The position numbers and the translations under genes are program-made. Shown here piece after piece: positions 54,146-61,650 of a stretch of 64,000 nucleotides of DNA; within the stretch, counting starts at the first letter, position 1; each line of letters starts with the position of its first letter. The notes under the pieces are model-generated. The model worked only from the letters and a program-made list of their open reading frames with translations. It searched no databases and had not been told where the DNA came from. The stretch is taken from contig JAVBOA010000003.1 in NCBI GenBank assembly GCA_031551135.1, forward strand, positions 1 through 64,000, read 5' to 3'. Source of the stretch: JAITVM01 sp031551135 (lineage in GTDB: Bacteria > Bacillota > Clostridia > Lachnospirales > JAITVM01).

Positions 54146-55384
54146 CTAATTATACAAAGGATAGTTTTTAATAATATTTGCTACTCTTTCAATTGCTTCA
54201 GATTTATTTTTGTCAAAATCTTTTATAACAATCGAAATAATTTCTCCAATTTCAATCAAGTCGTTTTCATTTAAGCCGCGGGTAGTCATTGCGGCAGTAC
54301 CGAGACGGATTCCCGAAGTTATAAACGGAGATTGCGTATCAAAAGGAACGGCGTTTTTGTTGCAGGTGATTCGAACTTCATCAAGATTGCGCTCCGCTTG
54401 TTTTCCGGTTATATTCATATTTCTTAAATCTACAAGCATTAAATGATTGTCAGTGCCTCCGGATACAAGTTTGAAACCGTTTTTAACCAAAGTATTTGCA
54501 AGAGCTTTGGCGTTTTTGATAACTTGTTCGGAATAATTTTTAAATTCGGGTTGCAAAGCTTCGTTAAAACAAACTGCTTTTGCGGCGATTATATGCATAA
54601 GAGGGCCGCCTTGGATTCCCGGGAAAACAGCTTTATCAATCGCTTTTGCATATTCTTCTTTGCAAAGGATAAGTCCGCCCCTTGGTCCGCGCAATGTTTT
54701 ATGAGTTGTTGATGTAACGATATCAGCATATTGCACGGGGTTCATATGGTGTCCGCTGGCTACAAGTCCGGCGATATGCGCCATATCGACCATAAAAATT
54801 GAACCGGAGTCTTTTGCGATTTCGGCGAAAGCTTTAAAATCGATTTCTCTAGGATATGCGCTTGCACCCGCAATTATGAGCTTTGGTTTATTTTTAAGAG
54901 CCAAATCCCTGAGTTCGTCATAATTAATTCTTCCGGTATTTTCATCAACGCCGTAAGGAATAATATTATAGTACTTTCCGGAAATATTAACAGGACTTCC
55001 GTGCGTAAGGTGACCGCCATGAGATAAATTCATACCCAAAATTGTATCGCCGGGATTCAAAAGTGCAAAAAAAACGGCTGTATTTGCTTGCGCTCCGCTA
55101 TGTGTTTGAACGTTGGCGTGTTCTGCGCCAAATAATTCTTTTGCTCGTGAAATTGCAAGAGATTCGACAATATCCACTTTTTCGCATCCGCCGTAATATC
55201 TTTTTCCGGGATATCCTTCGGCGTATTTATTAGTCAGCGGTGTTCCCATTGCCGCCATAATTGCTTTTGATACAAAATTCTCTGATGCTATAAGCTCGAT
55301 ATTGTTTTCCTGTCTTTTAATTTCCTCTGATATTGCAGCGGCGATATCAGGGTCAGTTTTTATTATGTCATTTAATTCAAACAT
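54146..55384 (-). CDS. glyA: Serine hydroxymethyltransferase
   Basis: 412 residues, full length. PLP enzyme interconverting serine and glycine with tetrahydrofolate. Motifs: IELIASENFVSKAIMAAMGTPLTNKYAEGYPGKRYYGGCE, VQTHSGAQANTAVFFALL, FMVDMAHIAGLVASG, PLP-lysine region DIVTSTTHKTLRGPRGG, and GTDNHLMLVDLR. CATAGGAGG precedes the ATG by a normal distance. Monocistronic by appearance. Confidence 0.98.
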   Translation of the reverse strand: MFELNDIIKTDPDIAAAISEEIKRQENNIELIASENFVSKAIMAAMGTPLTNKYAEGYPGKRYYGGCEKVDIVESLAISRAKELFGAEHANVQTHSGAQANTAVFFALLNPGDTILGMNLSHGGHLTHGSPVNISGKYYNIIPYGVDENTGRINYDELRDLALKNKPKLIIAGASAYPREIDFKAFAEIAKDSGSIFMVDMAHIAGLVASGHHMNPVQYADIVTSTTHKTLRGPRGGLILCKEEYAKAIDKAVFPGIQGGPLMHIIAAKAVCFNEALQPEFKNYSEQVIKNAKALANTLVKNGFKLVSGGTDNHLMLVDLRNMNITGKQAERNLDEVRITCNKNAVPFDTQSPFITSGIRLGTAAMTTRGLNENDLIEIGEIISIVIKDFDKNKSEAIERVANIIKNYPLYN

Positions 55385-55574
55385 AAAGGCCTCCTATGAG
55401 TCAACGAATTGTTGAAATTTAGATTTCTATGATTATATCACAAGATTTTTAAAATAGAAACAAGGAAGTCTTCATTAAATGCACTGATTTTTTTTTGTTC
55501 GAATTGTAACTTGTCACTTTCTAAAATATATAACATATGCTAATAATGAGAAATATTAGAAAGAAGGTTATTTT

Positions 55575-55778
55575 ATGGATAACTGTTTTATTAATTATGA
55601 GAGCGATGACGTTTATAATACAAAGATGGATAATGATAAAAAATTCTATGAAGAATTTGTTGACGCAAAGCTGGCAAGAGCTTATGTTCCTTTTCAAAAA
55701 GCAGATAAAATCTATTCCCCCGAAAAAGCTTTTAACAGAGGAACGGTTTTTCCGGAGCTAGACCAGCCGAGATTTTAA
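55575..55778 (+). CDS. cotJA: Spore coat-associated protein CotJA
   Basis: 67 residues. The family core LARAYVPFQKADKIYSPEKAFNRGTVFPELDQPRF is clear. CotJA, CotJB and CotJC are made in the mother cell and associate with inner coat in Bacillus. AGAAGG precedes the ATG. A CATATGCT sequence at 55534 resembles a sigma-E -10 (CATAcaaT), but no matching -35 is evident. It is followed 39 bp later by cotJB. Confidence 0.92.
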   Translation: MDNCFINYESDDVYNTKMDNDKKFYEEFVDAKLARAYVPFQKADKIYSPEKAFNRGTVFPELDQPRF

Positions 55779-55817
55779 TAATTATCGAAATAAAATTAGT
55801 GTTAGGAGGCAATGAAT

Positions 55818-56078
55818 TTGTTAAAAAAAATAATGGAATTGGATTTTATGGCTGTTGATTTGCAGTTATATCTCGATACGCATCCAAACGATGTGCGGGT
55901 TTTGAAAAAATATAATGAAGTTGTTGAATTATCGAATAACCTTAAAAAAGAATATGAAAAAGAATTCGGACCTTTGGTAGGCTTTAGAAATAAGCAGGAC
56001 ATGAGGCAAAAATGGATTGATGAGCCTTGGCCGTCTGACGTAAGAATGAATTTACGAATAAATATGGGGGGAATTTAA
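55818..56078 (+). CDS. cotJB: Spore coat protein CotJB
   Basis: 86 residues as drawn. CotJB signature: LLKKIMELDFMAVDLQLYLDTHPNDVRVLKKYNEV ... EYEKEFGPLVGFRNKQD ... WIDEPWPSD. The ATG at 55812 is also in frame but sits only 2 bases after AGGAGG; TTG 55818 has the ideal 8-base spacing and is preferred. The stop directly abuts the cotJC start (TAA ATG). Confidence 0.92.
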   Translation: MLKKIMELDFMAVDLQLYLDTHPNDVRVLKKYNEVVELSNNLKKEYEKEFGPLVGFRNKQDMRQKWIDEPWPSDVRMNLRINMGGI

Positions 56079-56192
56079 ATGTGGGTTTATGAAAAAAAAT
56101 TGATTTATCCCATAAACATAAAAAAAGCTGATGCCAGAATGGCAAAAGCTGTTATGGATCAGTACGGTGGTCCGGGGTGCAAGAGAATATAA
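56079..56192 (+). CDS. cotJC: cotJC 5' segment, interrupted by an intervening element
   Basis: 37 codons: MWVYEKKLIYPINIKK ... MAKAVMDQYGG, then PGCKRI and stop. The first 30-31 residues match the CotJC N terminus, with a GGGGGG ribosome site 7 bases before the ATG; the last six come from the inserted element. CotJC is a manganese-catalase-like coat protein of about 189 residues in Bacillus. Joining at CGGTGG (56165-56170) to 60067-60072 restores ...MDQYGGPDGELGAS... in frame and gives a 183-residue protein. As it stands the gene cannot make CotJC. Confidence 0.93.
   Translation: MWVYEKKLIYPINIKKADARMAKAVMDQYGGPGCKRI
56165..56170. other. Left attachment core of the cotJC element
   Basis: CGGTGG in the context GATCAGTA-CGGTGG-TCCGGGG. 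Codon phase TAC GGT GG, identical to that at the right core. The real recombinase site will be longer (about 40-50 bp) and is not delimited here. Confidence 0.75.
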
Positions 56193-56232
56193 TTCCTAAA
56201 ATGCAGAAAATTCAAAGGGTATAGACTGATTT

Positions 56233-56958
56233 TTATTCACGTAGCCCCAACTTTTTTAATCTCGCCTTAATGCCGCCTCTATTTCGTCCATATTTATTGG
56301 CTAAAACATTTATGGGCAGTCCGGCATTGAAATCTTTTTCTAATAAATCATCCATTTCCTGTGTCCAAGGCTTTCCTTGGTTTATTGCGCTGGTAGGATT
56401 GTTAATCATTTTAGAGTTACTATATTCAATTATTTCTTCAAGCTTATCCAAAATAAATTTTTGGGCTTCGTTAGTGTATAAGACAATAATATATGGACCA
56501 TATGCATGTTCCCTTGTTTCTACATTGATTCCCAAAGTCTCTCCAATTTCTGTGGGGCGTTTGTGATTAGCCTCATTTATTTCAACAAGCTTTAGATAAT
56601 CATTTTCTATAAGCCAAGATGAAATTGCTCTTCTGGACATTTTTCTCATATGGTCAGGCTTAACTTCATTTATTCTCCTAATAATCTCACTAATTGGAAT
56701 AGGAGTCTCGGAAAGATGTATTTTATCAATTTCGCTCCTGCTCAAACAGAATTTTGTGTTAGTTTTGCGGTAATTAAGAAATTTAGGGTTTTCCATTACC
56801 TGCTCCAAAATTTCTGCTACATAGGTTAGGCATTTCGAAATTCTTTCGTTGTTTATTATTGTATCATTTGGCAAGTCGGTATCTGTTAAAGGGTCAATTC
56901 CATTTGCAAGTAATTTAATGTATAAATGTGCTCGTTTCATTACTTTGTAATCGTCCAT
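56233..56958 (-). CDS. Element-borne protein of unknown family with C-terminal Myb-like helix-turn-helix
   Basis: 241 residues, family not recognised. N-terminal HLYIKLLANGIDPLTDTDLPNDTIINNERISKCLTYVAEILEQVM resembles small proteins near clostridial helicases. The C terminus GKPWTQEMDDLLEKDFNAGLPINVLANKYGRNRGGIKARLKKLGL looks like a Myb/SANT-type three-helix DNA-binding unit. GGCGGTGA lies before the ATG. As cargo it may regulate the element or be unrelated; orientation is opposite to the recombinase. Confidence 0.75.
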   Translation of the reverse strand: MDDYKVMKRAHLYIKLLANGIDPLTDTDLPNDTIINNERISKCLTYVAEILEQVMENPKFLNYRKTNTKFCLSRSEIDKIHLSETPIPISEIIRRINEVKPDHMRKMSRRAISSWLIENDYLKLVEINEANHKRPTEIGETLGINVETREHAYGPYIIVLYTNEAQKFILDKLEEIIEYSNSKMINNPTSAINQGKPWTQEMDDLLEKDFNAGLPINVLANKYGRNRGGIKARLKKLGLRE

Positions 56959-57006
56959 ATTTTCACCGCCTGTTTTTTTATTAAATTAATAGCACTACTC
57001 TATACC

Positions 57007-57030
57007 GACGAACGAAAACAAAGTTCACAC
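57007..57030. repeat. Family B module inside the cotJC element
   Basis: GACGAACGAAAACAAAG followed by TTCACACCCGTTC; same module as at 26396 and 47887, here in the opposite orientation. Confidence 0.65.
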
Positions 57031-57111
57031 CCGTTCATCCCAATTTACCTAAAACTGTGGAACAGATGTAAAAATCTAACCGCACGTCAGTATAGCAGAC
57101 CAATATATTTT

Positions 57112-57945
57112 TTAATCAGGTTTATATTCTTCCTCGAGTTTGTTCATAAATAATCCTAAAATAATTCCAGCCATACATGTTATAACGCAAACTATACCGA
57201 TTGCAAGCGTATAGGATGAATTAAAGGGAATAATCATTATTGTTGAGGCAATTACAACGCCGATTATAAAATGAAACATTTGAGAATACGCTTTTATAAA
57301 AATAAAATTTATTAGTTTCGAAAGCAGTAAAAGAATAATAACAGCGCCGATTCCCATCGGAATTATAATAGAAAAATCCAGATTTTTTATTCCGTCTGTC
57401 ATCGGCTTATATATGCCGAGATAAACGAGAAAATTTGACGGACTTAGGCCCGGTATAATTAAGCCGAGTGCAAATATTGCTCCCGCAAAAATCCAGGTAT
57501 AAAAATTTAAAGGAAGCGCATTTATTCCTGTGTTGTCGAGTTTTCTTAAAATGACTAAGAGTAAAGCCGCAGAAAAAACCATTATAATATAGTCGGTATT
57601 TTTTTTGCCTTTTTTCTGAGCTTGCTTAAATAAGGAAGGAAGTATACCAACTATACATCCTACAAAAAACCATAGAATTTGTGTTTCTGCATGTTCGAAT
57701 AAGTAGCTCAAAGCGATCGAAAGCAAAAAAATACCGGCTACACCGCCAAGACCTACGGGAAGGAAGTATAAAAAGTTGTTTTTAAAATCTTTTGTTATGT
57801 TAGCGATAAAATCTATTAATCTCTCATAAAGCCCGAAAACAGCCGCCAAAGCACCGCCGCTGACACCGGGCAAAATAGCTCCTGTGCCAATCAACATTCC
57901 TTTTAAAAATTTTAATAAAAAATCGATAAGTTTCTTGTTATTCAT
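57112..57945 (-). CDS. DUF368 family membrane protein (polyprenyl-phosphate transporter type)
   Basis: 277 residues with about eight hydrophobic helices. Two inverted family motifs are present: KGMLIGTGAILPGVSGGALAAVFGLYERLIDFI and FALGLIIPGLSPSNFLVYLGIYKPM. DUF368 (PopT) proteins were recently linked to undecaprenyl-phosphate recycling at the membrane. The ATG at 57945 is chosen for AAAGGAT upstream. It is an odd cargo for a recombinase element and may be a host-fitness gene or captured DNA. Confidence 0.85.
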   Translation of the reverse strand: MNNKKLIDFLLKFLKGMLIGTGAILPGVSGGALAAVFGLYERLIDFIANITKDFKNNFLYFLPVGLGGVAGIFLLSIALSYLFEHAETQILWFFVGCIVGILPSLFKQAQKKGKKNTDYIIMVFSAALLLVILRKLDNTGINALPLNFYTWIFAGAIFALGLIIPGLSPSNFLVYLGIYKPMTDGIKNLDFSIIIPMGIGAVIILLLLSKLINFIFIKAYSQMFHFIIGVVIASTIMIIPFNSSYTLAIGIVCVITCMAGIILGLFMNKLEEEYKPD

Positions 57946-58134
57946 AATAAATCTATCCTTTCGACAAAAAATAAAATTCCTTGCGTAGAGCATCCGATTT
58001 AAGTAGCTTACGCATCTTGTTCGACTTCGCCTAACTCACGTTATATTATTCCGAAAAAATATAAAATATGAAGATTTGCATAAAGAAAAAATCAGGATGT
58101 GGGTTTGCAAATTTCATAGCATAGAATGATTTTT

Positions 58135-58175
58135 ATACTATTTTCAATATAGAGGATAGAAAATGAAAATAGTAT
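58135..58175. repeat. Family A short derivative inside the cotJC element
   Basis: 41 bp: ATACTATTTTCAAT, AGAGGATAGAAA, ATGAAAATAGTAT. Confidence 0.75.
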
Positions 58176-58293
58176 TAAATGCCTTTGGGAGAGAGGTAAA
58201 GAAAAGCACATACTAAATAACAATACATCAATTTAATTATGATTGCAAGTTATTAAAAATTATGTTTATTGGTTTTTCCTTGTTTTTGGAGGC

Positions 58294-58327
58294 ATACTAT
58301 CTCCGCTCTTTATATTGAAAATAGTAT
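58294..58327. repeat. Family A short derivative inside the cotJC element
   Basis: 34 bp: ATACTATCTCCGCTC, TTTAT, ATTGAAAATAGTAT. Confidence 0.65.
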
Positions 58328-58391
58328 AAAATCGAAGAACATACACCTTTGATTTTTTATTTCCATATATTATCAAAAAGGAGTTGATAAA

Positions 58392-58589
58392 ATGCAAGGG
58401 AAAAAAGAACTCAAGGCTCAAAGTTTTGTATATAGAAACGGAAAAAAAATTAATTTTGAGGAACTTTCGGAAATCGAAAAAAATCAATTTGCAGTAAAAT
58501 GGAATAGAATCGCTATGGAAAATGCCGGATATATTCCCGAGCGGAAATCCATTAAAAAGAAAGAACTAAATAAAGCGGAGGATAAATAA
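58392..58589 (+). CDS. 65-residue protein coupled to the recombinase; candidate recombination directionality factor
   Basis: Small, basic and charged: KELKAQSFVYRNGKKINFEELSEIEKNQFAVKWNRIAMENAGYIP then a lysine-rich tail. AAAAAGGAG lies before the ATG, and its stop TAA shares one base with the recombinase ATG (TAATG), so the two are translationally coupled. Serine recombinases need a small accessory protein to switch from integration to excision; the SPbeta factor SprB is of similar size. Sequence similarity to any known factor is not evident, so the role is inference from size and coupling. Confidence 0.7.
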   Translation: MQGKKELKAQSFVYRNGKKINFEELSEIEKNQFAVKWNRIAMENAGYIPERKSIKKKELNKAEDK

Positions 58590-60043
58590 TGCATTGCGCG
58601 GCGATTTATATCAGGGTTTCTACAGAAGAACAAACAGAATACTCTCCGTCGGCGCAAAAAAAAGCTATACTGGAATACGCAGAAAAAAATAAATATTATA
58701 TTTCTCCCGAATTAATTTTTGTTGATGAAGGGTTTTCCGGCAAAACAGCGGAAAAAAGACCGGCTTTTATGAAAATGATTTCGATTGCAAAATCCAAAGA
58801 TAAAAAATTTGACACAATATTGATTCATAAATTTGACAGATTCGCCCGGAATAGGGAAGATAGCGTAGTTTACAAATCCATGCTCCGAAAAGAATGTGGC
58901 GTGAAGGTTATAAGTATAACCGAGTCTTTAGAAAATGACGACAAGATGTCCGTTATTACCGAAGCTTTTTTAGAAGCAATGGCGGAATTTTACAGCATTA
59001 ATTTAGCCGAAGAAGTAAAAAAAGGCATGACCGAAAAAGCTAAGAAAGGCGGATTTCAAACGTCGCCGCCATTAGGATACGGAATCAAGAATAATAATTT
59101 GATTGTAATTGAAGATGAGGCAAGTTGCATTAAGTTTATTTTCAATCAATTCGTAATATACAACAAAAGTCCGTATCAAATTTCAAAAGAGCTGAACGAA
59201 ATAAACCAGCTTTCGAAAAGAGGGAATAAAATTGATTTGCGCAACGTGGAATACATTTTGCAAAATCCAATATATATCGGAATGGTCAGATGGACTCCGA
59301 GCGGAAAAGCGAAGCGGGATTTTAATCACCCCGACAGCATAATCGAAAAGGGAAAACACGAAGCGATTATTAGTGACGAATTGTTTTATAAAGCCAAAGA
59401 AAAATTTGAAATATCCCGCAATAAAAATAAAATAAATGCAAGACCTATTTCAGATTGTAAACATTGCCTATCCGGGCTGATTAAATGCTCAAATTGCGGC
59501 TCCAGCCTCACACTCGCAAATTCTTTAAAATATCCATCATTTCAGTGTTCTTCATATTGCAAAGGTAAATGCAGGGTATCACATAGCATAAGTCTTAAAA
59601 AAATAGAAAACGTGATGATAAACGAATTATCTCATGTATTCGAAAAAATAAAACAGGTAAAATATTATCGCAAGGATTTATCTTTTGATGAAAAATCCGA
59701 ACAAATTGAACTTTGTAAAAAACAGTCTGCAAAAATTGAAATCAAGCTTTCGAAATTAAACGATGGATATTTATCGGGTTTGTTTTCGGAAAAAGATTTT
59801 TTGGAGCAGAAAAAACTTCTGGAATTTCAAAATAAAGAGATAAAAGAAAAAATCCTAAAACTCCAAAATGAAAAAATCAGCGCCGAACAGGACGATTCAA
59901 AAAAATATTTTTATAATCTTGTAGAATTAGTTAATGCGAATACGGAAATCGAAACGAAAATAAAGGCTCTGCGTTCTATAATTGAAAAAATAATTTATGA
60001 CAAACAGAAATATTCTCTGGAAATATATTTTTGTGATTCTTAA
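58589..60043 (+). CDS. Large serine recombinase (site-specific)
   Basis: 484 residues. The N-terminal resolvase domain has catalytic S11 in AIYIRVSTEEQ, with the arginines in FDRFARNRED and the helix-E region EAFLEAMAEFYSINLAEEVKKGMTEKA. The recombinase domain follows (PLGYGIKNNNLIV ... NPIYIGMVRWTP), then a zinc-ribbon CLSGLIKCSNCGSSL ... CSSYCKGKC and a long coiled coil (about 365-440). All parts needed for integration and excision look intact. The gene stops 23 bp before the right core, the usual place for an element's own recombinase. Expression only in the sporulating mother cell would be expected if the element is developmentally excised; the promoter is not identified. Confidence 0.95.
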   Translation: MHCAAIYIRVSTEEQTEYSPSAQKKAILEYAEKNKYYISPELIFVDEGFSGKTAEKRPAFMKMISIAKSKDKKFDTILIHKFDRFARNREDSVVYKSMLRKECGVKVISITESLENDDKMSVITEAFLEAMAEFYSINLAEEVKKGMTEKAKKGGFQTSPPLGYGIKNNNLIVIEDEASCIKFIFNQFVIYNKSPYQISKELNEINQLSKRGNKIDLRNVEYILQNPIYIGMVRWTPSGKAKRDFNHPDSIIEKGKHEAIISDELFYKAKEKFEISRNKNKINARPISDCKHCLSGLIKCSNCGSSLTLANSLKYPSFQCSSYCKGKCRVSHSISLKKIENVMINELSHVFEKIKQVKYYRKDLSFDEKSEQIELCKKQSAKIEIKLSKLNDGYLSGLFSEKDFLEQKKLLEFQNKEIKEKILKLQNEKISAEQDDSKKYFYNLVELVNANTEIETKIKALRSIIEKIIYDKQKYSLEIYFCDS

Positions 60044-60066
60044 AAAAATAATATCTTATTGGTGTC

Positions 60067-60072
60067 CGGTGG
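60067..60072. other. Right attachment core of the cotJC element
   Basis: CGGTGG in the context TTGGTGTC-CGGTGG-ACCTGACG. The codon phase GGT GG is the same as at the left core, so a crossover anywhere in the six bases keeps the frame. Confidence 0.75.
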
Positions 60073-60532
60073 ACCTGACGGTGAATTGGGAGCCAGCCTA
60101 AGATATATCAGCCAACATTATGCTATGGTTACCCCCGAAGCAAAAGCAATATTAATAGATATCGCAACAGAAGAGCTTGCGCATGTCGAAATGGTATCGA
60201 CTATGGTGCGCCAATTAATAAAAGATTTAACGCCGGAGCAAGTGGTTAAGCAAGGCTTTGACCAATACTATGTCGAGCACCGCTTGGGCATTTACCCTCA
60301 AACCGGCTCAGGACTTCCTTACAACGCATTGTCTTTCGCTTCAAAAGGCGACCCGATTGCGGATTTGACTGAAGATATGGCGGCAGAGCAAAAAGCACGT
60401 GCGACTTATGAAAATATTATGAAAGTCTGTGATGACCCGGATGTTATAGACCCTCTGAGATTTTTGAGAGAACGTGAAATTGTGCATTTTCAAAGATTTG
60501 GTGAAGCAAATCGGGGTATTGAAAGTGAATAG
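60068..60532 (+). CDS. cotJC: cotJC 3' segment, uninterrupted, without its own start
   Basis: From GGT at 60068 it encodes GGPDGELGASLRYISQHYAMV to ...FGEANRGIESE, 154 codons, the rest of CotJC. Ligand motifs of the di-manganese ferritin-like site are all on this side: PDGELGASL, EELAHVEMV and EREIVHFQRF. No frameshift or stop has accumulated, which argues that the protein is still under selection. A TTG at 60059 without a ribosome site is the only nearby start-like codon, and it lies in the element. It is translated only if fused to 56079-56170. Confidence 0.93.
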   Translation, partial: GGPDGELGASLRYISQHYAMVTPEAKAILIDIATEELAHVEMVSTMVRQLIKDLTPEQVVKQGFDQYYVEHRLGIYPQTGSGLPYNALSFASKGDPIADLTEDMAAEQKARATYENIMKVCDDPDVIDPLRFLREREIVHFQRFGEANRGIESE

Positions 60533-60576
60533 CGTTCCTGCCTGATATCAAGCATCTTGTCGGGTATATCTGAAGT

Positions 60577-60605
60577 TTGCCTTAAGGAATAAATAGTGTT
60601 ATAAT
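60577..60605 (+). promoter_or_regulatory. Sigma-A-type promoter for the Rpn-family gene
   Basis: TTGCCT, 17 bases, TATAAT, with the -10 49 bp before the ATG. Confidence 0.6.
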
Positions 60606-60653
60606 TATAGCAAATATGCAAGTAAACTAAAACTAGACGACGAGGTTTTAAAT

Positions 60654-61592
60654 ATGGATATTAACCAAAAAATAGTTCTGCCTACGAATGACCTATCATT
60701 CAAGAAGGTATTTTCAACGCCTGAAAATAAGGATATTTTAATTGGTATAATAAATGATTTCTATGGTTTGGAAATAGTCGATGTACAAATTGAAAATCCT
60801 TATAGCATTGAAGAACTGAATAAGCACTTTGAGAAAAATGGATATTTTAAAACAGAAGTAGACTCCATTTGCACTGCATCCGATAATTCAAAATTTACAC
60901 TTGAAATGCAAGTTGAAAAACTTGAATACTTTGTTGAACGGTCTTTGTATTATCTTTTCACAAAATATTGTTCCAATTATGGGAACGAAAAGCTTATGAT
61001 TAGCAAAAGATCAAAATACAGTTCGCTTTTTCCAACTTATTCGATTAACATACTGAATTATGAATATTTTTTAGATGATGCAGCCATACACCAATTCACT
61101 TTGTATGATAAGAAGCATAAAATTAAATTAGCCGATAAAAACTTGATAACACTCGGCTATTTTGAGTTACCGAAGGATGACGATAGCCTTAATCAAAATC
61201 TGAGATATTGGAAAGAATACTTTAAAAGTGGCAAAGCAGATGAAAATGCACCTGATTATATCAAAAAAGCCGGAGAAATAATAAGTTTAAGTAATTTTAG
61301 CAAGGAGGAGCGGCATATGATAGATTTTATGGAAAAGATAGAACAAGATAGAATTGCAAGAGAAATCTATGTAGAAAACGAAGCTATGAAAAAAGGCAGA
61401 TTGGAAGGCAGAGAAAAAGGCAGAGAAGAAGGCAGAGAAGAAGGCATGACCGAGGGGATAGTTAAAGAAAAAAGAGAAATAGCAATTCGTCTGTTAAAAA
61501 TGCATCTACAGATAGAACAAATCTCAGAAGCCACAAATTTAACTCTTGAGGAAATATCTAAATTAGCAAGCGAATTGGAAAATCAAAATTAA
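60654..61592 (+). CDS. Rpn family (PDDEXK) recombination-promoting nuclease / putative transposase
   Basis: 312 residues. N-terminal PTNDLSFKKVFSTPENKDILIGIINDFYGL and the nuclease core EVDSICTASDNSKFTLEMQVEKLEYFVERSLYYLFTKYCSNY match the Rpn/PD-(D/E)XK transposase-like family. Near the C terminus is a charged repeat, GRLEGREKGREEGREEGMTEG, followed by a short helical segment; such tails vary in copy number between relatives. Known Rpn proteins cleave DNA and some act in phage defence. GAGG before the ATG, own promoter, and a strong terminator after it: an independent unit. Confidence 0.85.
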   Translation: MDINQKIVLPTNDLSFKKVFSTPENKDILIGIINDFYGLEIVDVQIENPYSIEELNKHFEKNGYFKTEVDSICTASDNSKFTLEMQVEKLEYFVERSLYYLFTKYCSNYGNEKLMISKRSKYSSLFPTYSINILNYEYFLDDAAIHQFTLYDKKHKIKLADKNLITLGYFELPKDDDSLNQNLRYWKEYFKSGKADENAPDYIKKAGEIISLSNFSKEERHMIDFMEKIEQDRIAREIYVENEAMKKGRLEGREKGREEGREEGMTEGIVKEKREIAIRLLKMHLQIEQISEATNLTLEEISKLASELENQN

Positions 61593-61594
61593 TG

Positions 61595-61650
61595 ATACAC
61601 ACAATAAAAAAGCATATTTTTCTAAGCATATGCTTTTTTATTGTGTGTAT
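61595..61650. terminator. Long perfect terminator hairpin after the Rpn gene
   Basis: A perfect 23-bp stem (61595-61617 with 61628-61650) around a 10-base loop, containing AAAAAAGCATAT / ATATGCTTTTTT. Longer than a typical terminator. Confidence 0.85.

Larger units (their letters stand above)
57946..58391. other. Intergenic region inside the element
   Basis: 446 bp. Imperfect inverted repeat TGCGTA ... TACGCA at 57979-58014, two short family A derivatives (58135, 58294), otherwise AT-rich. No gene is recognised. Confidence 0.5.
56165..60072. mobile_element. Skin-like intervening element in cotJC
   Basis: About 3.9 kb between two direct CGGTGG copies (56165-56170 and 60067-60072; repeat-to-repeat distance 3902 bp). 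Contents: a minus-strand DNA-binding-like protein, a DUF368 membrane protein, a 65-residue protein and a large serine recombinase that ends 23 bp before the right boundary. No phage structural genes are seen. Site-specific recombination between the repeats would excise a circle and restore cotJC exactly. Both gene parts remain free of other lesions. This is the design of the sigK skin elements of Bacillus and Clostridioides. Confidence 0.9.

Noticed and set aside
1417..58327. Family A repeats as a CRISPR array
   Set aside because: Copies are kilobases apart, palindromic and of variable length; no regular spacers and no cas genes.
58266..58487. Small minus-strand frame in the element
   Set aside because: It overlaps the better-supported 65-residue plus-strand gene and two family A repeats, has no ribosome site and no recognisable sequence.
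56165..60072. The cotJC insertion as a prophage
   Set aside because: Under 4 kb with only a recombinase and cargo; no capsid, tail, lysis or replication genes.
60059..60532. Separate 157-residue gene starting at TTG 60059
   Set aside because: No ribosome site; the start and first codons belong to the inserted element and the rest is the continuation of cotJC.
60654..61592. Rpn gene as part of the cotJC element
   Set aside because: It lies 120 bp outside the right core, beyond the cotJC stop codon, and has its own promoter and terminator.
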